Positions 33,003 through 42,333 are shown, numbered from the stretch's first letter. The stretch is DNA of 64,000 nucleotides from Paraburkholderia phenoliruptrix (GCF_902859825.1 NZ_CADIKB010000022.1:52393-116392); one strand, 5' to 3'. Translations and numbers: made by a program. The notes: generated by a model not told the origin, from the sequence alone.

Positions 33003-35813
33003 TCAACGGTCCATCCAGTAGCGCCGCTGCGTGTCGCGATAACGCTCGACCGTGAGCGCGGCGCCTCGCGTTTGTGGATCTGCATCCGGGCCTGCCGTTG
33101 GACCTCCGGTCAGGCCCGCTTGCGGACCCGCTTGTGACCCCGCGTTGCGATCTCCTCGCGCCGCGAAGTGCGGCTCCACAAGAACGCGCACGGCGCCATC
33201 CGCATCGCTCCTGCCCAGCTCGATATGCCGCGCCGTATAACGCGCGAGCACGCCCGCACTGGGATGATGAAACCGGTTGCGATAGCCTACCTGAAATAGC
33301 GCGACGAGCGGGTCGATAGAATCGAGGAACGGCTCGGTGGAAGAAGTCTTGCTGCCGTGATGCGGAACCACGAGCACCTGAGCGCGCAGCATCGCGGGAT
33401 CGCGCGAAAGCAGAATGCGTTCAGTCGGCGCTTCGATGTCCGCGGTCAGAAGAGCGGCCAGGGGTTCGCCCTCGACTTGCGGGTCGCGTGCGGGATTCGC
33501 CGCACTGCCCGCTTCGCTAACCGCCGCGTTCCGCGCGCGGGTCGGTCCGTTGGTCGGTGCGTTGCGCGCGCCGTTAATCGCCCCGTCAGTCGGCCCGTCC
33601 CCCGCCCGAGGCAACGTGCTCACTCGCAGCACGCAGCAATGCGCGTTCGGCTTGCCTTGCAGCGGCCCCGCGTCGGGCCAGAGCATCGCGAATTCGACGC
33701 CGTCCCATTGCCAGCGCTGCCCCGCCGCGCACGGCAACGTGTCTGCGCCGTGTTGCCGCGCATTGGCCCAAAGCGCATTGGCGGGCGCGAGCGCCGCGAC
33801 CATCTGACGAACCTCGATGGCCTCGAGCACAGCCGGCACGCCGCCTGAGTGATCGGAATCGGCATGACTGACGATGAGCGTATCGAGCACGTTCACGCCC
33901 TGTGCGCGCAAAAACGGCACCACCACGCGCTCGCCGGCGTGGGTCGACTCGGGCCCCGGCCCGGCGTCGAACAGCAGTGCATGATGCGCGGTCTCGATGA
34001 GCACCGACGTGCCCTGACCGATATCGAGCGCGGTCAGCCGGAAACTGCCGTGCGGCGGGCCCGACGGCGCCGCGGCGACAAGCGGCAGCCACGTGAGCGG
34101 CGCCGCCCAGCGCAACGGCCAGCCGCGTGGCGCAAGACACCACAGCACGCCCGCCGCGGCGGCGGCGAGCGTCCATCCGTCCGGTTGCGGCAGCCACCAG
34201 AGTGCCCAGCGCGGCCCCGACAGCCATTGCAGCCCCGCCATCATCGCATCGAGCAGACCGTGAGCAAGGCGCAGCGCGAATGCGTCGAGCGGCGCAGGCA
34301 ACGCGAGACCCGCCAATACCGACGGCGTGACGAGCACGCTCACCCACGGAATCGCGAACGCATTCGCGAGCGGGCCGATCAACGGAATTTGCGCGAACCA
34401 GTAAACGGTCAGCGGCGCGAGCGCCAGCGTGACGGCGAGCTGCACGTGGGCAGCGCCGTGCAGCCGCTCGCCGAAAGCGCGCAGGCGCCGCGCAGCAGCA
34501 GCGCGCAGGCGCGACCAGCGTGAAGCGCGGCCCGCCCCGAGGCCGCTCGCCTCGTCGATCTCGTCGGTGTGCTGCTCATGGTCCTGGATACGCGGCCGTC
34601 CCGACGTAGCGTAAAGAATGGCCGCGACCGCGCAAAACGACAACCAGAATCCCGCCGACACCACCGCCCAGGGGTCGATCAGCAACACGAGCCCGAGCGC
34701 CCACGCCAGGACGGCCGAGCGCGGCACATTGCGCCCGCTCACATAGGCAAGCGCGACCACGCTCGCCATCCACAGCGCGCGCTGCACCGGCACATTGAAG
34801 CCGGCGAGCGCGGCGTGCAGTGCGGCGAACAGCACGCCGCCCGTCACCGCGACGATCTGCGCGGGCAGCCGCAACGGCCAGTTGCGGCCGAGCCATCCAG
34901 ACCGTCGCCAGAAGGTGCCGAAAAGCCATGCGGCGAGGCCCGCGGCAAAGCCGATATGCAAGCCCGAAATCGCCACCAGATGGCTCGTGCCGGTCGCGCG
35001 CATCAGTTGCCAGTCGGCGGCGCTGATTTCGTCCTGAGCGCCGATCGCCAGCGCGACGACGATACCGCGATGCGGCGCACTCGCGAGCACCTTGTCGATT
35101 CGCGCACGCAGCGCCGCGCGCCAGCGGTCGACGCTCACGCCGATTCCGTGCGCGCCTCCCGCCAGCCGCGCCGACTGTGCTGGCGCACTCACATAGCCGG
35201 TGGCCCGCACGTCGCGGGCGAGCAAAGCGGCTTCCGCGTCGCGCAGCCCGAAATTGGCATTGCCGTGCGGCCGTTTCAGACGCACACGCAAACGCCAGCG
35301 CTCGCCCGGTTCGAGCGGCGGCGGGGCTTCGTCCGCTATCCATGCAAGCTGGACGACGCGCGGCAAGCCGGCCCGCGCGGCGGGCGCGAGACCCGAGTCG
35401 GGCGGGTCGAAAGACTCGACGTCGAAGAAAAAGCGCGCGCCTTTCTCGTCGCGCGCAGGCAGACCCTTGATCGTGCCTGTGACGTCGAGGTCGCGCCCCT
35501 CCCACGCGAGCGGCAAGCTGGACGCGAGCCTCGCTTCGGCACGCGAGGCGGCATAACCGAAACCCGCGCACCACGCCGCGCAGCAAAGCGCGCCCCAACC
35601 CGCGAAGCCACGCCAGTGTCGCAACCCCTCATGTAAAGGCGCGCCTTGCTCCTCGCCCCAGACAAGGCAGCGGCCACGCAAGCCCCAGACAGCGACGGCC
35701 GACGCCGCACCGCCCAACACGACAAGCGCGCACCAGCCGCCCAAGCCAGGCAGCGCCGCCTGCCGCTGCAGCCACACCACGCCCAACGTAAATCCACCCC
35801 ACCATGCGCGCAT
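33003..35813 (-). CDS. comEC: ComEC/Rec2 DNA internalisation protein
   Basis: ComEC is the inner-membrane channel for incoming single-stranded DNA in natural transformation. From MRAWWGG the protein has 936 residues: an N-terminal membrane pair and OB-like DUF4131 domain, the Competence domain with about eight helices (ATGTSHLVAISGLHIGFAAG is the marker), and a C-terminal metallo-beta-lactamase domain with VSHADSDHSGG and VPHHGSKTSS. The MBL domain has an odd Gly/Asn/Pro-rich insertion (around DGAINGARNAPTNG), and the C-terminal region contains another low-complexity stretch. The start lies directly behind three 11-bp repeats containing GGAGG; the frame is open further up to 35948, so the start is not certain. 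Confidence 0.93.
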   Translation of the reverse strand: MRAWWGGFTLGVVWLQRQAALPGLGGWCALVVLGGAASAVAVWGLRGRCLVWGEEQGAPLHEGLRHWRGFAGWGALCCAAWCAGFGYAASRAEARLASSLPLAWEGRDLDVTGTIKGLPARDEKGARFFFDVESFDPPDSGLAPAARAGLPRVVQLAWIADEAPPPLEPGERWRLRVRLKRPHGNANFGLRDAEAALLARDVRATGYVSAPAQSARLAGGAHGIGVSVDRWRAALRARIDKVLASAPHRGIVVALAIGAQDEISAADWQLMRATGTSHLVAISGLHIGFAAGLAAWLFGTFWRRSGWLGRNWPLRLPAQIVAVTGGVLFAALHAALAGFNVPVQRALWMASVVALAYVSGRNVPRSAVLAWALGLVLLIDPWAVVSAGFWLSFCAVAAILYATSGRPRIQDHEQHTDEIDEASGLGAGRASRWSRLRAAAARRLRAFGERLHGAAHVQLAVTLALAPLTVYWFAQIPLIGPLANAFAIPWVSVLVTPSVLAGLALPAPLDAFALRLAHGLLDAMMAGLQWLSGPRWALWWLPQPDGWTLAAAAAGVLWCLAPRGWPLRWAAPLTWLPLVAAAPSGPPHGSFRLTALDIGQGTSVLIETAHHALLFDAGPGPESTHAGERVVVPFLRAQGVNVLDTLIVSHADSDHSGGVPAVLEAIEVRQMVAALAPANALWANARQHGADTLPCAAGQRWQWDGVEFAMLWPDAGPLQGKPNAHCCVLRVSTLPRAGDGPTDGAINGARNAPTNGPTRARNAAVSEAGSAANPARDPQVEGEPLAALLTADIEAPTERILLSRDPAMLRAQVLVVPHHGSKTSSTEPFLDSIDPLVALFQVGYRNRFHHPSAGVLARYTARHIELGRSDADGAVRVLVEPHFAARGDRNAGSQAGPQAGLTGGPTAGPDADPQTRGAALTVERYRDTQRRYWMDR

Positions 35814-35814
35814 C

Positions 35815-35847
35815 CGCCCTCCGCCCGCCCTCCGCCCGCCCTCCGCC
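35815..35847 (-). repeat. Three perfect 11-bp repeats overlapping the comEC ribosome-binding site
   Basis: On the minus strand the unit GGCGGAGGGCG occurs three times head to tail, ending one base before the ATG at 35813. Each unit carries a GGAGG Shine-Dalgarno core. Eleven is not a multiple of three, so a copy-number change would alter spacing or frame of any upstream start. Confidence 0.9.
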
Positions 35848-35966
35848 CGCCATGCGCCGGCGAAACCGCGGACATCGCCCGGCGCACAGCGCACCGCGCG
35901 CGAAGCGCGAGCGTCGCCCGGGCGTGGATCCCGCCCGGCGCGAACCACTCAGATCAACCGGAACGA

Positions 35967-36755
35967 TTATGCAGACGAAAGGGCGAGCCGCGGCAGCGCG
36001 GCGAGCGCGTTAGCCGTTGTGCCTAGGGCGGCTTCGTCGACGGCCATGCCGCGCAATTGCGCGAGGCCCGCGCCGATGCCCGGAATCTGCTCGGGCGAGT
36101 TGCGCTGTTTGTAGATCCACGCAGGCGGGATGTCGGGCGCGTCGGTTTCGACCACGAGCGCGTCGAAGGGCAACTGTTCGGCCAGCCGGCGAATCTGCCG
36201 CGCGCGCTCGAACGTCAGATTGCCGCCGAAGCCGAGGTGCATGCCCTGATCGATATACGCCTGCGCCTGCTGGAAGCTGCCGTTGAACGCATGCGCAATG
36301 CCGCGGTGAATCTGATGGCGGCGCAAGCCTTTGATCACCTGATCCTGCGATTTGCGCACGTGGCAGATCACCGGCAGATCGAATTCCCGCGCGATTTCCA
36401 GCTGGCCGTTGTAGAAGAACTGCTGCCGCGCGTCGTCGAGGCCGTCGACGAAATAGTCCAGACCGATTTCGCCGATGCCCACAAAGCGCGGATCGTCGAG
36501 ACTCGCTTCGACTTCCACGCGCAGCAGATCGAGGTCGTGTTCCTGCGCGGCAGGCGTGAAGAGCGGATGAATACCGAGCGCGTACGCACCACCCTCGAAG
36601 CTGTGCGCAAGTTCGCGCACGGTCGCGAAGTTCTGCCGCCCGATCGCCGGAATCACGATACGCCCGACACCCGCGCCGTGCGCCGCCGCCGCGACGTGCT
36701 CGCGGTCGGCGTCGAATTCAGACGCGTCGAGATGGCAGTGCGTATCGATCCACAT
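35967..36755 (-). CDS. TatD family 3'-5' deoxyribonuclease/hydrolase
   Basis: The 262-residue protein has the metal-dependent amidohydrolase-like fold with the signature MWIDTHCHLD at the start, then GEIGLDYF, VICHVRKSQ and VVETDAPDIPP. Such proteins are DNA exonucleases or related hydrolases; this one may be a YcfH-like member, since ycfH lies near the lol genes in E. coli. GAGG precedes the ATG. It lies between lolD and comEC, same strand. Confidence 0.92.
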   Translation of the reverse strand: MWIDTHCHLDASEFDADREHVAAAAHGAGVGRIVIPAIGRQNFATVRELAHSFEGGAYALGIHPLFTPAAQEHDLDLLRVEVEASLDDPRFVGIGEIGLDYFVDGLDDARQQFFYNGQLEIAREFDLPVICHVRKSQDQVIKGLRRHQIHRGIAHAFNGSFQQAQAYIDQGMHLGFGGNLTFERARQIRRLAEQLPFDALVVETDAPDIPPAWIYKQRNSPEQIPGIGAGLAQLRGMAVDEAALGTTANALAALPRLALSSA

Positions 36756-36862
36756 GACTTGCCTCGTTATCAGAGCGGATTTGGCGAGCGGATGGCCGCC
36801 GTAGAAGCAAGGAAGCACAGCTCGCGCCTGCGTATGCCGCCGGCAGCCTCACTGCCTCGCGG

Positions 36863-37606
36863 TCACACCGGCACGGGCGGCTCTTCGTACAGAACGCCGT
36901 CGCGCAAGCGCATGATGCGATCGCAGCGCCCCGCCAGTTCCGGGTCGTGCGTGACGATCACAAAGCTCGTTTCGAGCGTTCGCGACAGTTCGAGCATCAG
37001 ATTGAAGACCGTGTCGGCCGTGCTGCCGTCGAGGTTGCCGGTCGGTTCGTCGGCGAGCACGCAGGCCGGTTTGGTGACGAGCGCCCGCGCAATCGCCACG
37101 CGCTGACGCTCGCCGCCCGACAGCTCGCCCGGCCGATGCTTCGCGCGATGCGCCATGCCGACCCGCTCCAGCACCGCGAGCGCCTCGCGGCGCGAGGCTT
37201 CCGTCGTCATGCGGCGGATGCGCAGCGGCATCGCGACGTTATCGAGCGCGGAAAACTCCGGCAGCAGATGATGAAACTGATACACGAAGCCGAGCGCGCG
37301 ATTGCGCAGGTCGTTGCGTTCGCGCTCGGAGAGTTGCGTGAACGGCTTACCCATCACCGAGACATGGCCTGCGCTCGGTTCGTCGAGACCGCCGAGCACG
37401 TGCAGCAGCGTGCTCTTGCCCGAACCCGACGCGCCGACGATCGCGAGCTTCTCGCCGCGCCGCACGCTCAGTTGCGTGTTGTTGAGCACCTGGACGTTCA
37501 GCCCGCCCTGCATGAAGGACTTCGAAATGCCGGTCGCTTCCAGCACGTAGGGATGCGGCGTCATTTCCTGAGCGGCCATGGATAAAGTTGCGGAACGGTC
37601 ATTCAT
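36863..37606 (-). CDS. lolD: Lipoprotein-releasing ABC transporter ATP-binding protein LolD
   Basis: LolD powers the LolCDE complex, which lifts outer-membrane lipoproteins from the inner membrane to LolA. The 247-residue protein has Walker A GASGSGKST, the signature LSGGERQRVAIARAL and Walker B VLADEPTGNLDG. Its ATG overlaps the lolC stop by eight bases, consistent with coupled translation. Later methionines (MAAQEM, MTPHPY) could also serve as start. The system would serve BamB, BamC and the small lipoproteins in this window. Confidence 0.96.
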   Translation of the reverse strand: MNDRSATLSMAAQEMTPHPYVLEATGISKSFMQGGLNVQVLNNTQLSVRRGEKLAIVGASGSGKSTLLHVLGGLDEPSAGHVSVMGKPFTQLSERERNDLRNRALGFVYQFHHLLPEFSALDNVAMPLRIRRMTTEASRREALAVLERVGMAHRAKHRPGELSGGERQRVAIARALVTKPACVLADEPTGNLDGSTADTVFNLMLELSRTLETSFVIVTHDPELAGRCDRIMRLRDGVLYEEPPVPV

Positions 37607-38852
37607 AGCGCAGCGCCTCCGCAGGACGGACCCTGGCGCCGCGCCAGCTGGGGTAAAGCGTCGCCACCGCCGACATCAGGAAGGCAATGATGCCGATGCG
37701 CGCGACGTCGGCCGGAATCAGCTCGGACGGCAGCTCGCTGATGAAATACACGGAAGGCGGCAGGAACTGCACGCCGAGCGCATGCTCGATCATCGGCACG
37801 AGCCATGGAATGCTCCACGCGATCAGGCAACCGAGCGCGACGCCCGTTGCCGTGCCGATAAAACCGATCGTCACGCCCTGCACGACGAAGATCTTCATGA
37901 TCGAGCGCGGCTGCGCGCCCAACGTGCGCAAAATCGCGATGTCGGCCTGCTTGTTGGTCACCGTCATCACGAGCGACGACACCAGATTGAACGCCGCCAC
38001 CGCGATGATCAGCGTGAGGATGATGAACATCATGCGTTTTTCGATCTGCACGGCCGAGAACCAGGTCTTGTTCTGCTGCGTCCAGTCGCGGATATACAGG
38101 TCGCCCGACAACGTGCGCGCGAGCTGATGCGCGACTTCGGGCGCCCGCTGCATGTCGACGAGCCGCAGGCGCACGCCGGTCGGCGCGGGCAGCCGGAACA
38201 ACGCCTGCGCGTCCTTGATGTTGATGAGCGCAAGCGTGCTGTCGTACTCGTAATGCCCGGATTCGAAAATGCCCACCACCGTGAACTGCTTCAGGCGCGG
38301 CAGCATGCCGGCCGGCGTAATGGTGCCTTCGGGCGCGACGAGGGTGATCTTGTCGTTGACGGCCACGCCGAGATTGGTCGCGAGATCCGCGCCCAGCACG
38401 ATGCCGAACTCGCCCGGCACGAGATTGGTCAGCTTGCCGCCTTTCATTTCCTTGCCGATGTCCGACACCTGCGGCTCGAGCGTCGGTTCGACGCCGCGCA
38501 GCGCGACGCCGCTCACCGCATCCTGACGCGTGAGCAGCGCCTGCGCTTCGACGTAGGGCGCGGCGCCGATCACTTCCTTGTTCTGGCGCGCTTCCTGGGC
38601 GGTGAGCTGCCAGTTGGGCATCGAGCCCGTCGGCGAAAAAATTTCGACGTGGGCGAGCACCGACAGCATGCGGTCGCGCACTTCCTTCTGGAAGCCGTTC
38701 ATCACCGAGAGCACGACGATCAGCGCCGCCACGCCGAGCGCGATGCCCGACATGGACACGAGCGCGATGAACGAAATGAAGCCGTTGCCGGTCGTGCGTT
38801 TGCCGGCGCGCGTGTAGCGCCAGCCGATCTGCCATTCGTAGGGAAATTTCAA
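37599..38852 (-). CDS. lolC: Lipoprotein-releasing ABC transporter permease LolC/LolE
   Basis: The 417-residue permease has an N-terminal membrane helix (NGFISFIALVSMSGIALGVA), a large periplasmic MacB-like domain and three C-terminal membrane helices. Burkholderiaceae often have a single LolC/E-type protein that may act as a homodimer (LolF-like arrangement); no second permease is seen here. The start is a TTG (38850-38852) with AAAGGA five bases upstream, giving the family start KFPYEWQIGWRYTRAG. lolD overlaps its end. Confidence 0.93.
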   Translation of the reverse strand: MKFPYEWQIGWRYTRAGKRTTGNGFISFIALVSMSGIALGVAALIVVLSVMNGFQKEVRDRMLSVLAHVEIFSPTGSMPNWQLTAQEARQNKEVIGAAPYVEAQALLTRQDAVSGVALRGVEPTLEPQVSDIGKEMKGGKLTNLVPGEFGIVLGADLATNLGVAVNDKITLVAPEGTITPAGMLPRLKQFTVVGIFESGHYEYDSTLALINIKDAQALFRLPAPTGVRLRLVDMQRAPEVAHQLARTLSGDLYIRDWTQQNKTWFSAVQIEKRMMFIILTLIIAVAAFNLVSSLVMTVTNKQADIAILRTLGAQPRSIMKIFVVQGVTIGFIGTATGVALGCLIAWSIPWLVPMIEHALGVQFLPPSVYFISELPSELIPADVARIGIIAFLMSAVATLYPSWRGARVRPAEALRYE

Positions 38853-39300
38853 GCGAGTCCTTTTCTGCGTTCTTCGACCACCCAGACCGCCGTGCCGCGG
38901 CTGCGGGCTTCTGGCGAGCTGCTGGCGGGTGCATCCGGCGCCCGACGTGTCCTGATACGTGTCCTGATCATTGGTGTCGCGGCACTCCGGATGGTTCCGG
39001 CCAGGCAGCGCCGTTCAAGCCCGTCCAGACGATTGCCGATGCCGCCACCGTCAACCAAGCGCGAAGTTTGCCATACAATGCCGCGCCGCCGCGTAAAGAG
39101 GAGACCGCTGGGACCGGCGGACCCAATGACGGCAGGTGGTGGCTGCCCGCGCAGTCCCCCGCCACGCGCTCACGGTCGGCGCGCTGCCCCACGCAGTCCC
39201 TCGCCACGCGACCTGCCACCGGGCGGCACCATGCAGGCGGCGTGCGCCGCGCCGCTTCGATCGAAACCGCCGCGCGCTTTGCCCTACAATGCGCAGCATC
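38853..39300. other. 448-bp divergent gap between lolC and the rpfE-like gene
   Basis: No gene is seen. Two similar boxes occur on the plus strand, TTTGCCATACAATGCC (39067-39082) and TTTGCCCTACAATGCG (39278-39293), each containing a TACAAT -10-like hexamer; the second overlaps the start region of the downstream gene. Between them an imperfect direct repeat of about 27 bp occurs at 39142-39168 and 39183-39210. The layout looks like a partial duplication of promoter DNA. Confidence 0.4.
39142..39210. repeat. Imperfect 27-28 bp direct repeat
   Basis: The copies begin GCTGCCCGCGCAGTCCC (39142) and GCTGCCCCACGCAGTCCC (39183) and both end CGCCACGCG. They differ at a few bases and by one base in length, with a period of about 41 bp. 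Confidence 0.75.
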
Positions 39301-40425
39301 ATGCACGCCAACCGCCTCCATCTTCTGCTTCCTTTCGCGCTGCCCGCCGCAGCCGACGCCGCCACCGCCCTCCACGACATTCGCAGTCCCGCTCTCGACC
39401 GGCTGATCGCACGCGCGACGCTGGCGGAACGCGTGATCGGCGAGGATTTCCAGCGCACGCTGCCGCACGAACGCTGGATCGCGCGCCAGTTCGGCGCTTT
39501 ATCCGCCGGCTCCGCCGCAGCCCCCGCAGCCGCCGCAGCCGCCGACGAAGCGCCGCTCGCGCCGTACATGCTGCGCGCCGACGGCGGCCAGCCCGGCGAC
39601 GCGACCTGGGCCTGCGTGCAGCCCGTGCACGTGCGCATCGCACATGATCATCTCGTGCTGATCGACCCGGCATCGCTCGACCTGTCCGATGAAGAAGCGA
39701 GCGCGCTCCTCGCGGTGGCGCGTCCGCTGATCGAAGAGCTGGGCGTGCGCATCGAGGCGCCGAAGCCCACGCGCTGGTATCTGTCGGGCGAAGGTTTCGG
39801 CACGCTCGCGGGCGCTTCGCCGTTGCGCGCGAGCGGCCGCAACATCGAAATCTGGCTGCCGCACGAAGCGCATTCCGGCGAGCGTTCGCGCGCGTGGATG
39901 AAACTGCAGAACGAAGTGCAGATGGCGTGGTTCCAGCACCCCGTTAATGAAGCGCGCGAGGCGCGCGGCCTGCCGGCCGTCAATTCGATCTGGTTTCATG
40001 CGCAAGGCGCGGCGCGGCCGGTGCACAGCCCGTTTGCGCGCGTGTTCTCCGACGCCGCTGCCACACGCGGCCTCGCGATGACGGCCGGCGTCCAGAACGC
40101 CGCCCCGCCGGCGTCGTTCGGCGCGCTCGTCAGTCAACCGGGCGGCGCGGATGCGGCAAGCGGCTCGTCACACAGCACGCTCGTCGAACTGGATCCCTTT
40201 TCCGCGCCTTTCATCGAGCAGGATTGGGCGCGCTGGAACGCGTCGTTCGCGGCGCTCGAGGACGACTGGTTCGCCCCGGCGCTCGCGGCGCTCGAATCCG
40301 GCGCGCTCGCCGAACTCGGCCTGACGCTGTGCGGCGACACCGGCTCGGTCACGCTTGCGATCACGCGCGGCGACCTGCGCAAATTCTGGCGGCGGCGCGT
40401 GCTGGCCTCGCTTTTCATCGAATGA
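39301..40425 (+). CDS. RpfE-type conserved protein (annotated elsewhere as phosphoglycerate mutase-like)
   Basis: The 374-residue protein resembles the RpfE regulatory-type proteins, named from the Xanthomonas rpf cluster. It has an N-terminal stretch MHANRLHLLLPFALPAAADA that looks hydrophobic but lacks a clear signal cleavage site, and a conserved core around PTRWYLSGEGFGTL, WMKLQNEVQMAWFQHPVN and GLPAVNSIWFHAQG. Its molecular role is not known; a relation to cofactor-independent phosphoglycerate mutases has been suggested in annotations but I see no clear catalytic site. recJ, prfB and lysS follow, the same partners as in Xanthomonas. An ATG at 39289 is an alternative start. Confidence 0.8.
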   Translation: MHANRLHLLLPFALPAAADAATALHDIRSPALDRLIARATLAERVIGEDFQRTLPHERWIARQFGALSAGSAAAPAAAAAADEAPLAPYMLRADGGQPGDATWACVQPVHVRIAHDHLVLIDPASLDLSDEEASALLAVARPLIEELGVRIEAPKPTRWYLSGEGFGTLAGASPLRASGRNIEIWLPHEAHSGERSRAWMKLQNEVQMAWFQHPVNEAREARGLPAVNSIWFHAQGAARPVHSPFARVFSDAAATRGLAMTAGVQNAAPPASFGALVSQPGGADAASGSSHSTLVELDPFSAPFIEQDWARWNASFAALEDDWFAPALAALESGALAELGLTLCGDTGSVTLAITRGDLRKFWRRRVLASLFIE

Positions 40426-40462
40426 CCCAACGTATGACCGACCTGACTCACGGCCTCCCAGC

Positions 40463-42169
40463 ATGACCCGAATCGTTACGCGCGCCTGTTCTCCCGCCGA
40501 CGCCGAAGTCCTCGTGCGCCACGGCCTGCATCCGGTGCTCGCGCGCCTCTATGCGGCGCGCGGCGTGTGCCTGCCCGACGAAATCGAAACCGGTCTCGCG
40601 CGCCTCGTGCCGCCCGCCGCGCTCAAAGGTTGCGACGAGGCCGCCGTGCTGCTTGCCGACGCGATCGAGCAAAAACGCCGCATGCTGGTGGTCGCCGACT
40701 ACGATTGCGACGGCGCCACCGCCTGCGCGGTCGCGGTGCGGGGGCTGCGCATGTTCGGCGGGCAGATCGACTATCTCGTGCCGAATCGCTTCGAATACGG
40801 CTACGGCCTCACGCCGGAGATCGTCGCGCTGGCCGCGCAGCGCGCGTCGGGCAAGCCGGAACTGCTGATTACCGTGGACAACGGCATTGCGAGCGTGGAA
40901 GGCGTGGAGGCGGCCAACGCACTCGGCATCGACGTGCTCGTCACCGATCACCACCTGCCCGGCGACCAGTTGCCGGCGGCGCGCGCCATCGTCAATCCGA
41001 ACCAGCCGGGCTGCGAGTTCCCGAGCAAGTGCATAGCGGGCGTCGGCGTGATGTTTTACGTGCTGCTCGCGTTGCGCGCGGAACTGCGCCGGCGCGGCGC
41101 GTTTGGCGACGCGTTCCCCGAGCCGCGTCTGGACGGCCTGCTCGATCTGGTCGCGCTCGGCACCGTCGCCGATGTGGTCAAGCTCGACGGCAACAACCGC
41201 GTGCTCGTCGCGCAAGGGCTGCAGCGCATCCGCAAAGGCAAGATGCAGCCGGGCATTGCCGCCCTCTTTCGCGCGGCGGCACGCGACGCGCGCAACGCGT
41301 CCGGCTTCGACCTCGGCTTTGCGCTCGGCCCGCGGCTGAACGCGGCGGGACGCCTGTCGGACATGTCGCTCGGCATCGAATGCTTGACCACCGACGACGT
41401 CGGCCGCGCATGGGAACTCGCGCAGCAGCTCGACACGATGAACCGCGAGCGCCGCGAAATCGAAGCCGGCATGCAGCAGCAGGCGCTCGACGACCTCTCG
41501 TCGATCGACCCCGACGGCGCCACCACCATCACGCTCTTCAACCCGGCGTGGCATCAAGGGGTGATCGGCATCGTCGCGGGACGGCTGAAGGAGAAGTTCC
41601 ACCGCCCCGCGTTCACCTTCGCGCTCGCCGACGACAGCGGCCGGCTCGTCAAGGGCTCCGGGCGCTCGATCGCGGGCTTTCATCTGCGCGATGCACTCGA
41701 TCTCATTTCGAAGCGCGAACCTGGCCTGATCGTCAAGTTCGGCGGCCACGCAATGGCCGCGGGTCTCACGCTCGCCACCGCGGACGTGCCGCGCTTCACG
41801 GCCGCGTTCGAAGCGGTCGGCCGCGAGTGGCTGACGGACGACGCGCTCTCGCGCACCGTCGAGACCGACGGCGAGCTCGAAGACGCCTACTTCACGCCGC
41901 AGTTCGTCGAAATGCTGGATGCGGCCGTTTGGGGCCAAGGCTTTCCGGCGCCGGTGTTTTCGGGCGAATTCGATGTCGCCTCGCAGGCGCTAGTGAAGGA
42001 CAAGCACCTCAAGCTGCAGCTCATGCGCGGGCGCCAGCGCTTTAACGCGATCTGGTTCAATCACACGGACACGCTGCCCGCGCGCACCACGGTTGCATAC
42101 CGGCTCGCGAGCGACACATGGAACGGCGTCTCGCGCGTGCAGCTGATCGTCGAACACGCGGCAAGCTAG
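40463..42169 (+). CDS. recJ: Single-stranded-DNA-specific exonuclease RecJ
   Basis: RecJ degrades single-stranded DNA 5' to 3' in recombination and repair. The 568-residue protein has the DHH phosphoesterase motifs VVADYDCDGATA and VTDHHLPG, the motif ALGPRLNAAGRLSD, and the DHHA1 domain with GSGRSIAGFHLRDAL and KFGGHAMAAGLTL. The frame is open upstream into the previous gene; the ATG at 40463 gives the family start MTRIVTRACSPADA. It begins 37 bp after the rpfE-like stop, so they are probably cotranscribed. Confidence 0.97.
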   Translation: MTRIVTRACSPADAEVLVRHGLHPVLARLYAARGVCLPDEIETGLARLVPPAALKGCDEAAVLLADAIEQKRRMLVVADYDCDGATACAVAVRGLRMFGGQIDYLVPNRFEYGYGLTPEIVALAAQRASGKPELLITVDNGIASVEGVEAANALGIDVLVTDHHLPGDQLPAARAIVNPNQPGCEFPSKCIAGVGVMFYVLLALRAELRRRGAFGDAFPEPRLDGLLDLVALGTVADVVKLDGNNRVLVAQGLQRIRKGKMQPGIAALFRAAARDARNASGFDLGFALGPRLNAAGRLSDMSLGIECLTTDDVGRAWELAQQLDTMNRERREIEAGMQQQALDDLSSIDPDGATTITLFNPAWHQGVIGIVAGRLKEKFHRPAFTFALADDSGRLVKGSGRSIAGFHLRDALDLISKREPGLIVKFGGHAMAAGLTLATADVPRFTAAFEAVGREWLTDDALSRTVETDGELEDAYFTPQFVEMLDAAVWGQGFPAPVFSGEFDVASQALVKDKHLKLQLMRGRQRFNAIWFNHTDTLPARTTVAYRLASDTWNGVSRVQLIVEHAAS

Positions 42170-42192
42170 AGCGCTCGCGGCAAGCCGCCCGC

Positions 42193-42219
42193 CGCCGCGC
42201 GCGAAAACTGCGCGCGGCG
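42193..42219. repeat. Perfect 10-bp hairpin after recJ
   Basis: CGCCGCGCGC (42193-42202) pairs with GCGCGCGGCG (42210-42219) around a GAAAACT loop. No T-run follows, so termination after recJ would be weak or Rho-dependent. Confidence 0.65.
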
Positions 42220-42295
42220 TCGAAAATCTCCGCAAAATCAACCCCAAACACGCGCCGGATCGCCGACAGGCCTGCGGCGCGGCACGCCGATCGGC

Positions 42296-42301
42296 TATAA
42301 T
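42296..42301 (+). promoter_or_regulatory. Candidate -10 box for prfB
   Basis: TATAAT lies 32 bp upstream of the prfB ATG and just after the recJ hairpin. No matching -35 is evident, so this is only suggestive of a separate prfB promoter. Confidence 0.4.
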
Positions 42302-42333
42302 TTCCCCTTTTTACGAAGCCACACAAGATCGAC

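Noticed and set aside
37578..39647. 689-codon plus-strand frame opposite lolC and across the intergenic gap
   Set aside because: Its composition is that of an antisense shadow, and it crosses both a clear permease gene and the start of the rpfE-like gene.
39301..40425. True phosphoglycerate mutase
   Set aside because: No catalytic phospho-serine or metal-ligand set of the alkaline phosphatase superfamily can be picked out with confidence, so only an RpfE-type label is given.
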